A stretch of 64,000 nt of DNA. Source: Ruegeria sp. Alg231-54. GTDB taxonomy: Bacteria; Pseudomonadota; Alphaproteobacteria; Rhodobacterales; Rhodobacteraceae. The stretch spans positions 47,828 to 111,827 of the forward strand of contig NZ_FREZ01000011.1 of NCBI RefSeq assembly GCF_900143525.1, read 5' to 3'. How positions within the stretch are numbered: position 1 is the first letter of the stretch; every line of letters begins with the position of its first letter. Below are positions 8,841-16,679 of the stretch, one piece after another. The notes beneath the pieces are model-generated. The model was not told the DNA's origin, made no database searches, and saw only the letters and a list, made by a program, of their open reading frames with translations. The translations under genes were made by a program, and so were the position numbers.

Positions 8841-8964
8841 GTGTAGTGAGTTTTGGCGAAAAATCACAAGACGTTTTGCAGAATGTCTTTACGTCAGCTC
8901 TGTTCCTGCGCGGGCTAAAAGGCCCGAGCAGACATATAGCCTGGGCTGTCTCATGACCAGACTA

Positions 8965-9114
8965 TCCCCGCGTTGCCAATCATCCCAGATTCGGGTGACG
9001 CGGGGAACTTTTAATCCAAGCGTCGGTCCTTGCCGTATTGAGCTTAACCCAATCCAATAGTGATTTGTGAGGGGGTAACGAGTTACGGCCTCGCCATTGT
9101 GCGGGGCCTTTTTT
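8965..9114 (+). ncRNA. Candidate structured small RNA ending at a rho-independent terminator
   Basis: No convincing gene lies between 8841 and 9476, yet the stretch holds ordered structure: a perfect 9-bp inverted repeat TCCCCGCGT (8965-8973) / ACGCGGGGA (8998-9006), about 80 bases of linker, then a terminator at 9087-9114. This is how a small RNA or the 3' end of a lost transcript would look. No known RNA family was recognised and no promoter was assigned. Confidence 0.3.
9087..9114 (+). terminator. Rho-independent terminator, + strand
   Basis: GGCCTCGC (9087-9094) pairs with GCGGGGCC (9101-9108) with one T-G wobble and a six-base loop, followed by a run of six T. No + strand gene lies directly upstream, so it ends either the candidate small RNA or a transcript whose gene has been removed. 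Confidence 0.7.
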
Positions 9115-9123
9115 GTTGAGGCT

Positions 9124-9180
9124 AAAAAAGGCCAGCTTCGCAATGCGGACTCACTCACAAACTTGCATTGCGAAGCTGGC
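9124..9180 (-). terminator. Long inverted repeat with T-run, - strand terminator
   Basis: A perfect 16-bp inverted repeat (arms 9131-9146 and 9165-9180, GCCAGCTTCGCAATGC and its complement) with an 18-base loop. On the minus strand it is followed by C and six T (9129-9124), so it reads as a strong leftward terminator. It faces the rightward terminator at 9087-9114 only 10 bases away. No gene to its right uses it; the IS1182 element starts at 9477. Confidence 0.6.
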
Positions 9181-9420
9181 AAACATCCCTCCGACAGGGG
9201 GATGGGTAGTCGGAGGTGGCAGCACAATTATGGGACTGTGCAGGGCGAAATCACCACAGAATGACGGTATGCACTAGGCGTTCATCGGAATAGGTTTGGT
9301 ATCCGAAAGTATAGTTGCACTCGACCAAGCTTAATCCGCGGTACCAGCTTCGAAATTGAGTAGGTGCTGATTGGGAAACGCAATAGAAACCCAATACGGA
9401 TCGGCCATCTTTTCGTCGTC

Positions 9421-9476
9421 GGCTTTGGGCTCGATGCGGTCATTTGCAAATTACTCGTGACCGTCTGCTGTGCGGA
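9421..9476. repeat. Type I dispersed intergenic repeat, left part (split by IS1182)
   Basis: Contains GGGCTCGATGCGGTCATT and later CGTCTGCTGTGCGGA, the hallmarks of the intergenic repeat found about twelve times in this window. It continues at 10994 after the IS1182 element. Confidence 0.75.
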
Positions 9477-10993
9477 GATACTGTTGAAAAAGTCTGTTGA
9501 TTGGTTGCTGGTGTCCTGATTCACTTGTTTTGAGAGTGGGAGGGCACGGCGATGATGGGACCGAGGCAGGTGGCGCAAGGTGCGTTGTTTTATGAGTTCT
9601 CAATCGAAGAGTTTGTGCCGCAGGATCACCTGATGCGTGGGATTGATCGCTTCCTTGATCTGACCGAAGTGCGCCCAATGCTTGCGCCGTATTACAGCTC
9701 ACATGGTCGTCCGTCGATTGATCCCGAACTGATGATCCGCATGCTGCTGTTGGGATACTGCATGGGCATCCGCTCCGAGCGGCGGCTTTGCGAAGAGATA
9801 CATGTCAATCTGGCCTACCGCTGGTTTTGCAAGCTGGACCTGGCCGATCCGGTGCCTGACCATTCGTCGTTCTCAAAGAACCGTCATGGCCGTTTCCGGG
9901 AGAGCGGATTGTTCCGTCATTTGTTCGAGACAGTTTTGCAGCGCTGCATGGATGAAGGCCTTGTCGGTGGCCACAGCTTTGGCGTTGACGCCAGCCTGAT
10001 ACCCGCGAATGCAAACCAGACACGCGGCATTGATAGCGAGGAAGGCCTGCCACCTGAACTGACCTCTCGTGTTCTGAACGAGTACCTCGAAACGCTGGAT
10101 GATGCCGCATTCGGCGCGTCCACTAAAGTCGTCCCCAAATACATCTCGCCAGTCGACCCTGCGGCACGCTGGACAGGTGCAGACGGTGGGGCTGCCTTCT
10201 TCGCATATTCCACCAACTATATGGTGGATCTGGATAATGCGGTGATTGTCGATGTTGAACCATCGGTTCCGATCCGAACCGCTGAGGCTTTTGCCGCACG
10301 GCGCATGATCGACCGGATCACAGACCGCTTTGGTATGACCCCAAACAAACTGGTCGGTGACACCGGGTACGGATCAGCAGAGATGCTGGGCTGGTTGGTG
10401 GAAGAGCACGGCATCGCTCCGCACATTCCGGTCTGGGACAAATCGAAACGAACCGATGGCACCTTCTCACGCGAAGATTTTGTCTATGACCCCGCGACCG
10501 ACAGCTACACCTGTCCGGGCGGCAAGGCGTTGCAGACCTATCGCCGGAACTTCTCAACGCCACGAAAAGCAAATGGCGGCAAAGACGGCTTCATCAGATA
10601 CCGCGCCTCCAAACATGACTGCGACATATGCCCTTTGAAACCGCAATGCTGTCCGAAGGACAACGGGAGACGCCTCATGCGCTCCGTGCACGAAGCTGCC
10701 CGAGACGTCGCACGCGATATCCGAAAAACCGACGCTTACATGACCTCATTCATTCAGAGGCGGAAAATCGAGATGCTCTTCGCTCATCTGAAGCGATACA
10801 TCGGCGTGCGGATGATGCGGCTTCGAGGACCAAAAGGCGCATATGAACAGTTCCAGCTAGCAGCCACAGCACAAAACCTCAGGAAACTCGCAAAACTGGT
10901 CCCTGCACCAGCCCCCACATGAAGAAGGGGCGTGTCACCCCAAATCTCGACAGTCGGCAAACCAGCCAAAACATCGACTTCTTCAACACTATC
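9477..10993 (+). mobile_element. IS1182-family insertion sequence, complete (1517 bp)
   Basis: Terminal inverted repeats are GATACTGTTGAAAAAGTC at the left (9477-9494) and the complement of GATAGTGTTGAAGAAGTC at the right (10976-10993): 16 of 18 positions agree. The element is flanked by a 4-bp direct repeat CGGA (9473-9476 and 10994-10997). Removing one CGGA and the element restores a continuous type I intergenic repeat reading CTGTGCGGACAAAGCTGC, so the insertion site is defined to the base. Confidence 0.9.
9552..10922 (+). CDS. IS1182-family transposase
   Basis: A 456-residue DDE transposase of the IS1182 (IS4/IS5-like) group. The N-terminal part matches the family pattern FVPQDHLMRGID..., GRPSIDPELMIRMLLLGY and RWFCKLDLADPVPDHSSFSKNR. 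Catalytic candidates are Asp in FGVDASLIPA, Asp in LVGDTGYGSAEML and Glu in IEMLFAHLKRY. A four-Cys segment (about residues 357-373) is typical of the family. Length is normal and the frame intact. There are two consecutive ATG codons at the start. Confidence 0.93.
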   Translation: MMGPRQVAQGALFYEFSIEEFVPQDHLMRGIDRFLDLTEVRPMLAPYYSSHGRPSIDPELMIRMLLLGYCMGIRSERRLCEEIHVNLAYRWFCKLDLADPVPDHSSFSKNRHGRFRESGLFRHLFETVLQRCMDEGLVGGHSFGVDASLIPANANQTRGIDSEEGLPPELTSRVLNEYLETLDDAAFGASTKVVPKYISPVDPAARWTGADGGAAFFAYSTNYMVDLDNAVIVDVEPSVPIRTAEAFAARRMIDRITDRFGMTPNKLVGDTGYGSAEMLGWLVEEHGIAPHIPVWDKSKRTDGTFSREDFVYDPATDSYTCPGGKALQTYRRNFSTPRKANGGKDGFIRYRASKHDCDICPLKPQCCPKDNGRRLMRSVHEAARDVARDIRKTDAYMTSFIQRRKIEMLFAHLKRYIGVRMMRLRGPKGAYEQFQLAATAQNLRKLAKLVPAPAPT

Positions 10994-11147
10994 CGGACAA
11001 AGCTGCCTTTCGTGTCGATGTTGTCAATCACAGCAAACAGACCCATTCCAGACGTTGACCGCCACCCGGGGTGCTGGAACGAAGCCTGCAAGGGCATCAA
11101 AATGCGCTTGAATTGCGACTTTTTACTCCCTTGGCGTTGGATGTTTG

Positions 11148-12227
11148 CTAGCAACCAACTGACAATTCTCTCTTACGCTGCGCGTCTCTGATCAAAGCTG
11201 CAAGTCGATAGAAGCCATGAGCCATCTTGGTGTATGGTACGAGCAGGAAGAACGTCAGAACCGATCCAAGGTGGATGGCAAGCAGCGCGGGCATCAGAGC
11301 AGTTGAACTAAGGGTGTAAAGGACCAGTCCGCTCAGCCCGACAAATCCGAGCAACAGGACAAACCCGATTTCGCCGCCCCATGCGGACGGGTCACCAAGC
11401 TCGCGATCAGACTTTTGCTTGAGCAGAACCATAGCTCCGCAACCCACTGTCAGCAGAATACCGCCTGAAACCCCAAAGAGTTTTGGCAGGGACCAGAACC
11501 CGTAGGGCGCGTGTAACCCGAACGCATAGTGCAAAATCGTCGCCACCGAGGTCGAGGCAAGGCACAGCAGGAAGCCGTACATGATGGCGTGGTGAATGTG
11601 GCGTCGGCCCTGACTGAACCGGTCTTCGTCCTCGAAGTTGCAACCCTCGCCGTGGCCTGCGGCCAAGTCCTGCATCTTGCCAGCGCGTTTCAACGCAGCA
11701 ATCAGATCAGACATTTGGATGGGTTTGCCACCGACCTCCGCCCAATAGCGCCTCAGGCTGATAGCCAAGCTAAAGAGTGGCAACAAGAATGCCGGCGCAA
11801 AGATTGCTACCATCGCATTGTGGGACAGGACTGCATAGAACCCCTCTCCTCCGCTGGAGCCGATAACGCGAATTGCCCAGAACAGCAGGGCAAAACCGAC
11901 AACAAGGGCCAGCGCGATCGCGCCACCATGCGTATGAAACCGCCGCGCCAGAGGTTGCGGCCAAGCAAAGCTTTCCCAACTTTCCCGCCGCACTTCAGCC
12001 AGAGCTTTCGGCAGGTTTAGGTCAAACTCGTGCGGCGCCGTATACTGACAAGCGTAGTAACACCCCCGGCAGTTGTGGCACAGGTTGGCCAGTTGCGTGA
12101 TGTCTCCATCCGAGAACGCGCGTTCCGCGTGCAGCGACGGGAAGACCGAACAATAGCCCTCGCAATAGCGGCAAGCGTTACAAATCTCGGCCTGACGGCG
12201 AGCTTCTTGGATAAGTTCAGTTTGCAT
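11148..12227 (-). CDS. tcuB: TcuB-like iron-sulfur membrane protein of tricarballylate oxidation
   Basis: A 359-residue protein when started at the ATG 12227, which overlaps the end of tcuA and has GAGG upstream; a start 33 bases earlier is possible. The N-terminus holds two ferredoxin-like cysteine clusters (CNACRYCEGYC and CHNCRGCYYAC). The rest is a b-type membrane module with about six hydrophobic helices and candidate haem His residues. In Salmonella, TcuB is known to reoxidise the flavin of TcuA and pass electrons to the quinone pool; this is the inferred role here. Order gntR-tcuA-tcuB on one strand with overlap indicates an operon. Confidence 0.88.
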   Translation of the reverse strand: MQTELIQEARRQAEICNACRYCEGYCSVFPSLHAERAFSDGDITQLANLCHNCRGCYYACQYTAPHEFDLNLPKALAEVRRESWESFAWPQPLARRFHTHGGAIALALVVGFALLFWAIRVIGSSGGEGFYAVLSHNAMVAIFAPAFLLPLFSLAISLRRYWAEVGGKPIQMSDLIAALKRAGKMQDLAAGHGEGCNFEDEDRFSQGRRHIHHAIMYGFLLCLASTSVATILHYAFGLHAPYGFWSLPKLFGVSGGILLTVGCGAMVLLKQKSDRELGDPSAWGGEIGFVLLLGFVGLSGLVLYTLSSTALMPALLAIHLGSVLTFFLLVPYTKMAHGFYRLAALIRDAQRKRELSVGC

Positions 12228-13611
12228 AAGCGGCGGCCTCACGTCCTGAGATGCGTCCAAAAACGGTTCCGATGGTCATGCCAAAACCGGCCAGATACCC
12301 CTGCCCCAATATCGACCCGGCCATTGTCTCGCCGGCGGCCCAAAGGTTTTTGATCTTTCCGTTGGCGGTCGAACATTGCGCTGTGTCGTCGACCTTCAGG
12401 CCCAGATAGGTGAAGGTCACACCGGTGCGCAGCGAATAGCCATAAAACGGAGGCTCGGTGATCGGACGCGCCCAGTTCGTCTTGGGCGGCGTCAGACCCG
12501 AGGTCGTGACCCCGTCCAACTCAGTCGGATGGAATCCACTGGTATCGCCGCATGCTTCGTTGAATTCTGCAACGGTCGCCTTCAGCTTGTCGGCGGGCAG
12601 ATCCATCATTGCAGCCAGTTCTTCCAGGGTGTCCGCCTTCAGTGGTGGAAAGACCGACGGCATAAACAGGTTCAGCGACTTAGCATCGATGATCACATAG
12701 CCAACTTGATTCGGTTGGGCCGCCACCAGACGTCCCCAGATCGCATAGCGCTTGGGCCAAACGTCTTCGCCCTCGTCATAAAACCGCTCGGCATTCTTGT
12801 TCACGACGATTGAAAACGGCACACAGTCCAGGCGGGTGACGATACCGCCATCGAACTTCGGCGCGCGCCCGTCAATGGCGACGGCGTGGCACTGAGTCGG
12901 ATCGCCGACGCTGTCCACACCTTGATCCAACAGATCGGACAGAACCACGCCACGGTTATAGGGTGTGCCCCGGATCAAAAAGTTCTTGGCAGGCTCACCC
13001 CATGCACGGGTCAGCCAATCGGTGTCGGCCTGAAACCCACCTGAGGCAACGATGACAGCTTTGGGCGTGATGAGATGAGATTGGCCCTCATAGGTGTAAT
13101 CGACCCACTCGATCCGATCACCGTTCAACTCCAGATGCGTGACAGCAGCTTCGTACAGAACATCGACACCCAGACCCGCCGCAGTTCGGTAATAGGCGTT
13201 CACCAGAGACTTCCCGCCCCCCATGAAGAAGGCGTTGGTCCGCGCCAGTGACAGTGTCCCGGACAGGGATGGTTGGAACCTGACGCCGTGTTCTTCCATC
13301 CACGGAAGGCATTCCTCGGAGGTTCGGATCGCGAGGCGAGCAAGATGTTCGTCGGTTTTGCCGCCAGTGACCTTGAGCAGATCTTCAAGATACTCATCTT
13401 CACTGTATTCTTCGATCAGCGGGCCCAGAGGAGCGCTATGCATACAACGAAAATTGCGTGTATGGCGCGAGTTTCCACCACGATAGGGTTTTGGCGCTGT
13501 CTCGAGAATCAGAACACGGGCGCCTGCCTCGGCAGCAGTCATTGCAGCGCATAGAGCAGCATTCCCGCCGCCGATCACAGCGATGTCATAAGCTTCCTTT
13601 TGGGTGGTCAT
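12217..13611 (-). CDS. tcuA: FAD-dependent tricarballylate dehydrogenase TcuA
   Basis: A 464-residue flavoprotein of the fumarate reductase/succinate dehydrogenase family. The dinucleotide-binding motif GGGNAALCAAMTAAEAG is at residues 14-30, the FAD-contacting segment RGGNSRHTRNFRC is about residues 44-56, and the C-terminal LWAAGETMAGSILGQGYLAGFG closes the FAD site. By family knowledge it oxidises tricarballylate to cis-aconitate. No signal peptide, so cytoplasmic. It starts 11 bases after the GntR regulator stop and overlaps tcuB, indicating co-transcription. A neighbouring TTT transporter and a PrpF isomerase support a tricarboxylate substrate. Confidence 0.9.
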   Translation of the reverse strand: MTTQKEAYDIAVIGGGNAALCAAMTAAEAGARVLILETAPKPYRGGNSRHTRNFRCMHSAPLGPLIEEYSEDEYLEDLLKVTGGKTDEHLARLAIRTSEECLPWMEEHGVRFQPSLSGTLSLARTNAFFMGGGKSLVNAYYRTAAGLGVDVLYEAAVTHLELNGDRIEWVDYTYEGQSHLITPKAVIVASGGFQADTDWLTRAWGEPAKNFLIRGTPYNRGVVLSDLLDQGVDSVGDPTQCHAVAIDGRAPKFDGGIVTRLDCVPFSIVVNKNAERFYDEGEDVWPKRYAIWGRLVAAQPNQVGYVIIDAKSLNLFMPSVFPPLKADTLEELAAMMDLPADKLKATVAEFNEACGDTSGFHPTELDGVTTSGLTPPKTNWARPITEPPFYGYSLRTGVTFTYLGLKVDDTAQCSTANGKIKNLWAAGETMAGSILGQGYLAGFGMTIGTVFGRISGREAAAYAN

Positions 13612-13622
13612 ATCCTGTCTAC

Positions 13623-14303
13623 CTAATGGTTTTCGTCGGTTGTGCGGTCGCGTTCTTGCAACGCCCGAATACGCATCCGTTGTGCGGCCTGAATATGCGC
13701 GCGCATTTCTTTTTCAGCCGCAGCGCCATCGCGGGCCTTTAAGGCAGCCATGACGCGCTTGTGCTCGGCCACTGCTGTCTCGGCCCGGTCACCCTCCAGC
13801 AATTGTGATGGCCCAAGGATCAACAGCGCTTTTTGCAAAGACAACATAGACTTGGAAAGAAACCGATTCTTTGCTGCGTCCAAAAGTGTGGCGTGGAAAA
13901 TCCGGTTGATCCGAGCCGCTTCCGAGCCTGTGCCAGCCTCGGCCAAGCGATCATTCAAAACGCCCAGCTCGTCCAACTCGACATCCGACGCTGCACGTGC
14001 CGCTAGTCGTGCCGCGGTTCCCTCGAGCACCGCGCGCATCTCATAGAGCTCCATTACTTCGGCATAATCGAGGCTGCGTACAGTTGCGCCCTGCCGTGGC
14101 ACATGAGTTACTAGCCCGTCGGACTCCAACTGCCGGATAGCTTCGCGCACAGGGGTGCGACTGACGCCTAATCGTTCTGACAACTCAATCTCGCGTAGGC
14201 GTTCGCCAGGCTGAAGTGTGCCATCCCGAATCTCATCCAGCAGTTGTTGATACGCTGAATTGCCTTGTGGGCCTGGCTGTAAGGGGTCGTCTTGAATGGT
14301 CAT
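13623..14303 (-). CDS. GntR-family (FadR/FCD type) transcriptional regulator of the tcu operon
   Basis: A 226-residue regulator. The winged helix-turn-helix is in the N-terminal half (LSERLGVSRTPVREAIRQLE), followed by an all-helical FCD ligand domain (ELYEMRAVLEGTAARLAA...). FCD regulators usually bind carboxylic acids, which fits tcuAB immediately downstream. The ATG at 14303 is chosen over the ATG at 14342, because the latter lies inside a palindrome that looks like the operator. The gene is first in the tcuAB operon and divergent from the AbrB-type permease, so autoregulation plus control of both sides is likely. Confidence 0.85.
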   Translation of the reverse strand: MTIQDDPLQPGPQGNSAYQQLLDEIRDGTLQPGERLREIELSERLGVSRTPVREAIRQLESDGLVTHVPRQGATVRSLDYAEVMELYEMRAVLEGTAARLAARAASDVELDELGVLNDRLAEAGTGSEAARINRIFHATLLDAAKNRFLSKSMLSLQKALLILGPSQLLEGDRAETAVAEHKRVMAALKARDGAAAEKEMRAHIQAAQRMRIRALQERDRTTDENH

Positions 14304-14327
14304 CGAGCGCTCACTTGTCTTCTTGCG

Positions 14328-14347
14328 TCCAAGTGTATACATTTGGA
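14328..14347. promoter_or_regulatory. Candidate GntR operator
   Basis: TCCAAGTGTATACATTTGGA is a 20-bp near-perfect palindrome (two mismatched positions) with perfect core TGTATACA. It lies 25 bases upstream of the gntR ATG and 35 bases upstream of the divergent permease gene. Its form and position fit an FCD-type GntR operator. Confidence 0.65.
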
Positions 14348-14381
14348 TACGTTATGAGTCAATATTATCGAAAGCCGCGCC

Positions 14382-15446
14382 TTGCCCACCCAAAACAAAA
14401 CACCCTCTTTCCTGACAAAGCGGGCCGTAACACTGGTCCTTGCGCTTCTGGGCACCGGAGTATTTTGGGCGTTGAACCTGCCGCTGCCCTTTCTATTCGG
14501 CCCAATGAGCGCGTGTCTGATCGCCGCCCTAGCACATGCCCCTATGGAAGGTTTTGGTCAGATATCGGTTGCAGCGCGCACCATACTCGGCGTTGCAGTT
14601 GGGGCTTCGATTACCCCTGCCCTTTTTGTCGAATTGCCGAAGATGGCCGCATCTATCGCGCTGGTCCCATTCTTCATCCTGCTGATCGCACTGGTCGGAG
14701 TGCCTTTCTTTCGCAAGATTTGGGGTTTTGACTCCACGACCGCGTTTTATGCTGCCATGCCAGGCGGATTGCAGGACATGATCATCTTTGGTGCCGAAGC
14801 AGGCGCCAACCCGCGTACTCTATCCCTGATCCACGGTACGCGCGTGCTGATCATCGTGACACTGGCCCCACTGTTTCTGACAGTGTTCTACGATGCCCAG
14901 CTCACCAACCCAATCGGAGAGCCTGCGCGCGACCTGCCAATACATGAGTTGGCGCTGATGGTACTGGCCGCCCTTGTAGGCTGGAAAGGCGGTGAGAGGA
15001 TCGGCCTGTTCGGGGCATCCATCCTCGGACCAATGATCCTGACGGCGGCTCTTTCACTGGGTGATTTCATTCATACCCGACCGCCTCGCGAGGCTATACT
15101 TGCAGCGCAATTCTTTATTGGCTGCGGGATCGGTGTGAAATTCGTGGGCGTCACTTGGGTCGAACTCCGCCGGGTGGTTGCAGCGGGCTTCGCCTATGTC
15201 ATCGTCCTTGCCATCCTTGCAGCGGCTTTCACTGCTGTTGTCACCACGTTGGGGCTAGGCCAGCCGGTCGAGGCATTCTTGGCCTTTGCGCCCGGCGGAC
15301 AGGCAGAGATGACGGTTTTAGCCATCGTTTCTGGCGCGGATCTGGGCTTTGTCATAACGCACCACCTTACAAGGATCGTGTTGGTAATCATTGGTGCGCC
15401 GATAGCAGCCAACCTTATCCTGCGCTGGTCAAAACCTCGGGGTTAA
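14382..15446 (+). CDS. AbrB-family (COG3180) membrane transporter
   Basis: A 354-residue integral membrane protein with about ten hydrophobic helices arranged as two repeats; AMPGGLQDM in the first half and FAPGGQAEM in the second are the matching motifs of this family. The family (old name ammonia monooxygenase-like) is a poorly characterised permease often beside carboxylate genes. The start is TTG at 14382: the frame is closed by a stop at 14355 and no ATG lies between. It is divergent from gntR across the operator. Its 3' end overlaps the convergent dehydrogenase gene by 32 bases. Confidence 0.78.
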   Translation: MPTQNKTPSFLTKRAVTLVLALLGTGVFWALNLPLPFLFGPMSACLIAALAHAPMEGFGQISVAARTILGVAVGASITPALFVELPKMAASIALVPFFILLIALVGVPFFRKIWGFDSTTAFYAAMPGGLQDMIIFGAEAGANPRTLSLIHGTRVLIIVTLAPLFLTVFYDAQLTNPIGEPARDLPIHELALMVLAALVGWKGGERIGLFGASILGPMILTAALSLGDFIHTRPPREAILAAQFFIGCGIGVKFVGVTWVELRRVVAAGFAYVIVLAILAAAFTAVVTTLGLGQPVEAFLAFAPGGQAEMTVLAIVSGADLGFVITHHLTRIVLVIIGAPIAANLILRWSKPRG

Positions 15447-16395
15447 TCATGTGAATGGGAGCGCCTTCAGCATAAGCGTTCACCTGATCGAAAATGTCTG
15501 AGAATTGCAGGTCAAATTCGTCCTCGGTCACAAAACCTATATGTGGTGTCGCAATCAGGTTTGGGTGCGATAGCAAAGGGTCATTCGGGTCGGTGAGCGG
15601 CTCAGTATCGAAGACATCAATTGCGGCCTTGCCCGGGCGACCGGCATTTAGCCCCTCAAGCAATGCACCCTTTGCGATAAGGCCTGCACGTGATGTATTC
15701 ACAAACAGTGCTCCAGGTTGCATCTGCGCGAAATCTGACGCGGTGATGATGCCGTGTGTGTTTGGCTTCAGGCGAACATGGACTGAGACAACATCACTTT
15801 GAGCAAAGAACGCTTCGCGGTTTGCGGCGACCTGAACGCCATCTGCATGCGCTCTCGCCCGACCTTCGTCCGAGGACCACCATACCACATTCATCCCGAA
15901 CGCCTCGGCGTAGCCAGCGACAGCGCGGGCGATACGGCCATATCCGTACAGCCCCAGTTTCCTCCCCCTCAAGGTCTTGCCAACTCCGGCCTGCCAATGC
16001 CCGGTTTTGACCGAGGCCATCTGCGCAGGCAAATCGCGCATCCCCGCCATGATCAGCGCCCATGTCAGTTCAGCTGCGGCATATGAAGGCGTCCCGCCGT
16101 GCATGTTCGAACACAGCAGTACTCCGTTATCCGAGCATGCCTGCACGTCGACATGCGGGTATACGCTGCGCTGACTTATCAACTTCAGGTTTGGGAGCTT
16201 TTCAACCAAATCGCGGGTGATCTTGGTGCGTTCGCGAAACAACACCAGCGCCTCAGCCTCCTGCAAGCGTTCAGCCAATTCGCTGGTATCCTCGACATGA
16301 TCTGTCCAGACCTTCACGTCATGGCCAGATAGATTTTCAAAACAGGGCAGGCCCTGCAGTGTGTCAAACCAGTCATCCAGAATGTGTATTTTCAT
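15415..16395 (-). CDS. D-isomer-specific 2-hydroxyacid dehydrogenase
   Basis: A 326-residue NAD(P)-dependent dehydrogenase of the D-2-hydroxyacid family. The Rossmann motif LGLYGYGRIARAVAGYAEAFG has the last glycine of GxGxxG replaced by Ala, which is tolerated in the family. Catalytic Arg is in VNTSRAGLI, Glu in DVFDTEPL and His in ATPHIGF. It is last in the leftward run tctC-tctAB-prpF-small ORF-this gene, so a 2-keto or 2-hydroxy acid intermediate of the tricarboxylate pathway is a plausible substrate (inference). Its stop lies inside the convergent permease gene. Confidence 0.88.
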   Translation of the reverse strand: MKIHILDDWFDTLQGLPCFENLSGHDVKVWTDHVEDTSELAERLQEAEALVLFRERTKITRDLVEKLPNLKLISQRSVYPHVDVQACSDNGVLLCSNMHGGTPSYAAAELTWALIMAGMRDLPAQMASVKTGHWQAGVGKTLRGRKLGLYGYGRIARAVAGYAEAFGMNVVWWSSDEGRARAHADGVQVAANREAFFAQSDVVSVHVRLKPNTHGIITASDFAQMQPGALFVNTSRAGLIAKGALLEGLNAGRPGKAAIDVFDTEPLTDPNDPLLSHPNLIATPHIGFVTEDEFDLQFSDIFDQVNAYAEGAPIHMINPEVLTSAG

Positions 16396-16409
16396 CGACT
16401 TTCTATACC

Positions 16410-16628
16410 CTACTCGGTGCTCAGTTTTCTTGGCGTAGGCACAAAATGACGTGTGTCGAGTGCTTCTAGCGCATTGCGAACCCGTTCGCGTTGATCCAGC
16501 AAATGGTTGAATTGCTCGTCACACCCGGCAATCGGTGTCGGGTATTCCGCAATGTCCCTCCGCAAAGCCGACTGCGCCAGCCTGAGTTCCTGAAGCGCGA
16601 TATCAAGGCATTCAGAATAGTCGTCCAT
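16410..16628 (-). CDS. Small conserved-looking protein in the tct/prpF operon
   Basis: A 72-residue, largely helical acidic-basic protein with one Cys in PIAGCDEQF, no signal peptide and no recognised domain. GAGG lies nine bases before the ATG. It sits between prpF (51 bases upstream) and the dehydrogenase (14 bases downstream) in the same orientation, so it is probably translated as part of this operon. A palindrome GTATAC-N4-GTATAC lies just upstream. Function unknown. Confidence 0.6.
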   Translation of the reverse strand: MDDYSECLDIALQELRLAQSALRRDIAEYPTPIAGCDEQFNHLLDQRERVRNALEALDTRHFVPTPRKLSTE

Positions 16629-16645
16629 CGGGACATCCTCACTAT

Positions 16646-16661
16646 GTATACCACAGTATAC
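16646..16661. promoter_or_regulatory. Candidate regulator-binding palindrome GTATAC-N4-GTATAC
   Basis: Two perfect GTATAC half-sites separated by CACA, 17 bases before the ATG of the 72-residue gene. GTATAC is also the core of the operator at 14328-14347, so the same GntR protein may act here and at an internal promoter. The spacing differs, so the link is an inference. Confidence 0.4.
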
Positions 16662-16679
16662 CTTTTGAGATCAGCCTTT

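Noticed and set aside
8889..9227. 112-codon minus-strand frame covering both facing terminators
   Set aside because: It runs through the two hairpins, has no ribosome site and no recognised motif; the stems explain the sequence better.
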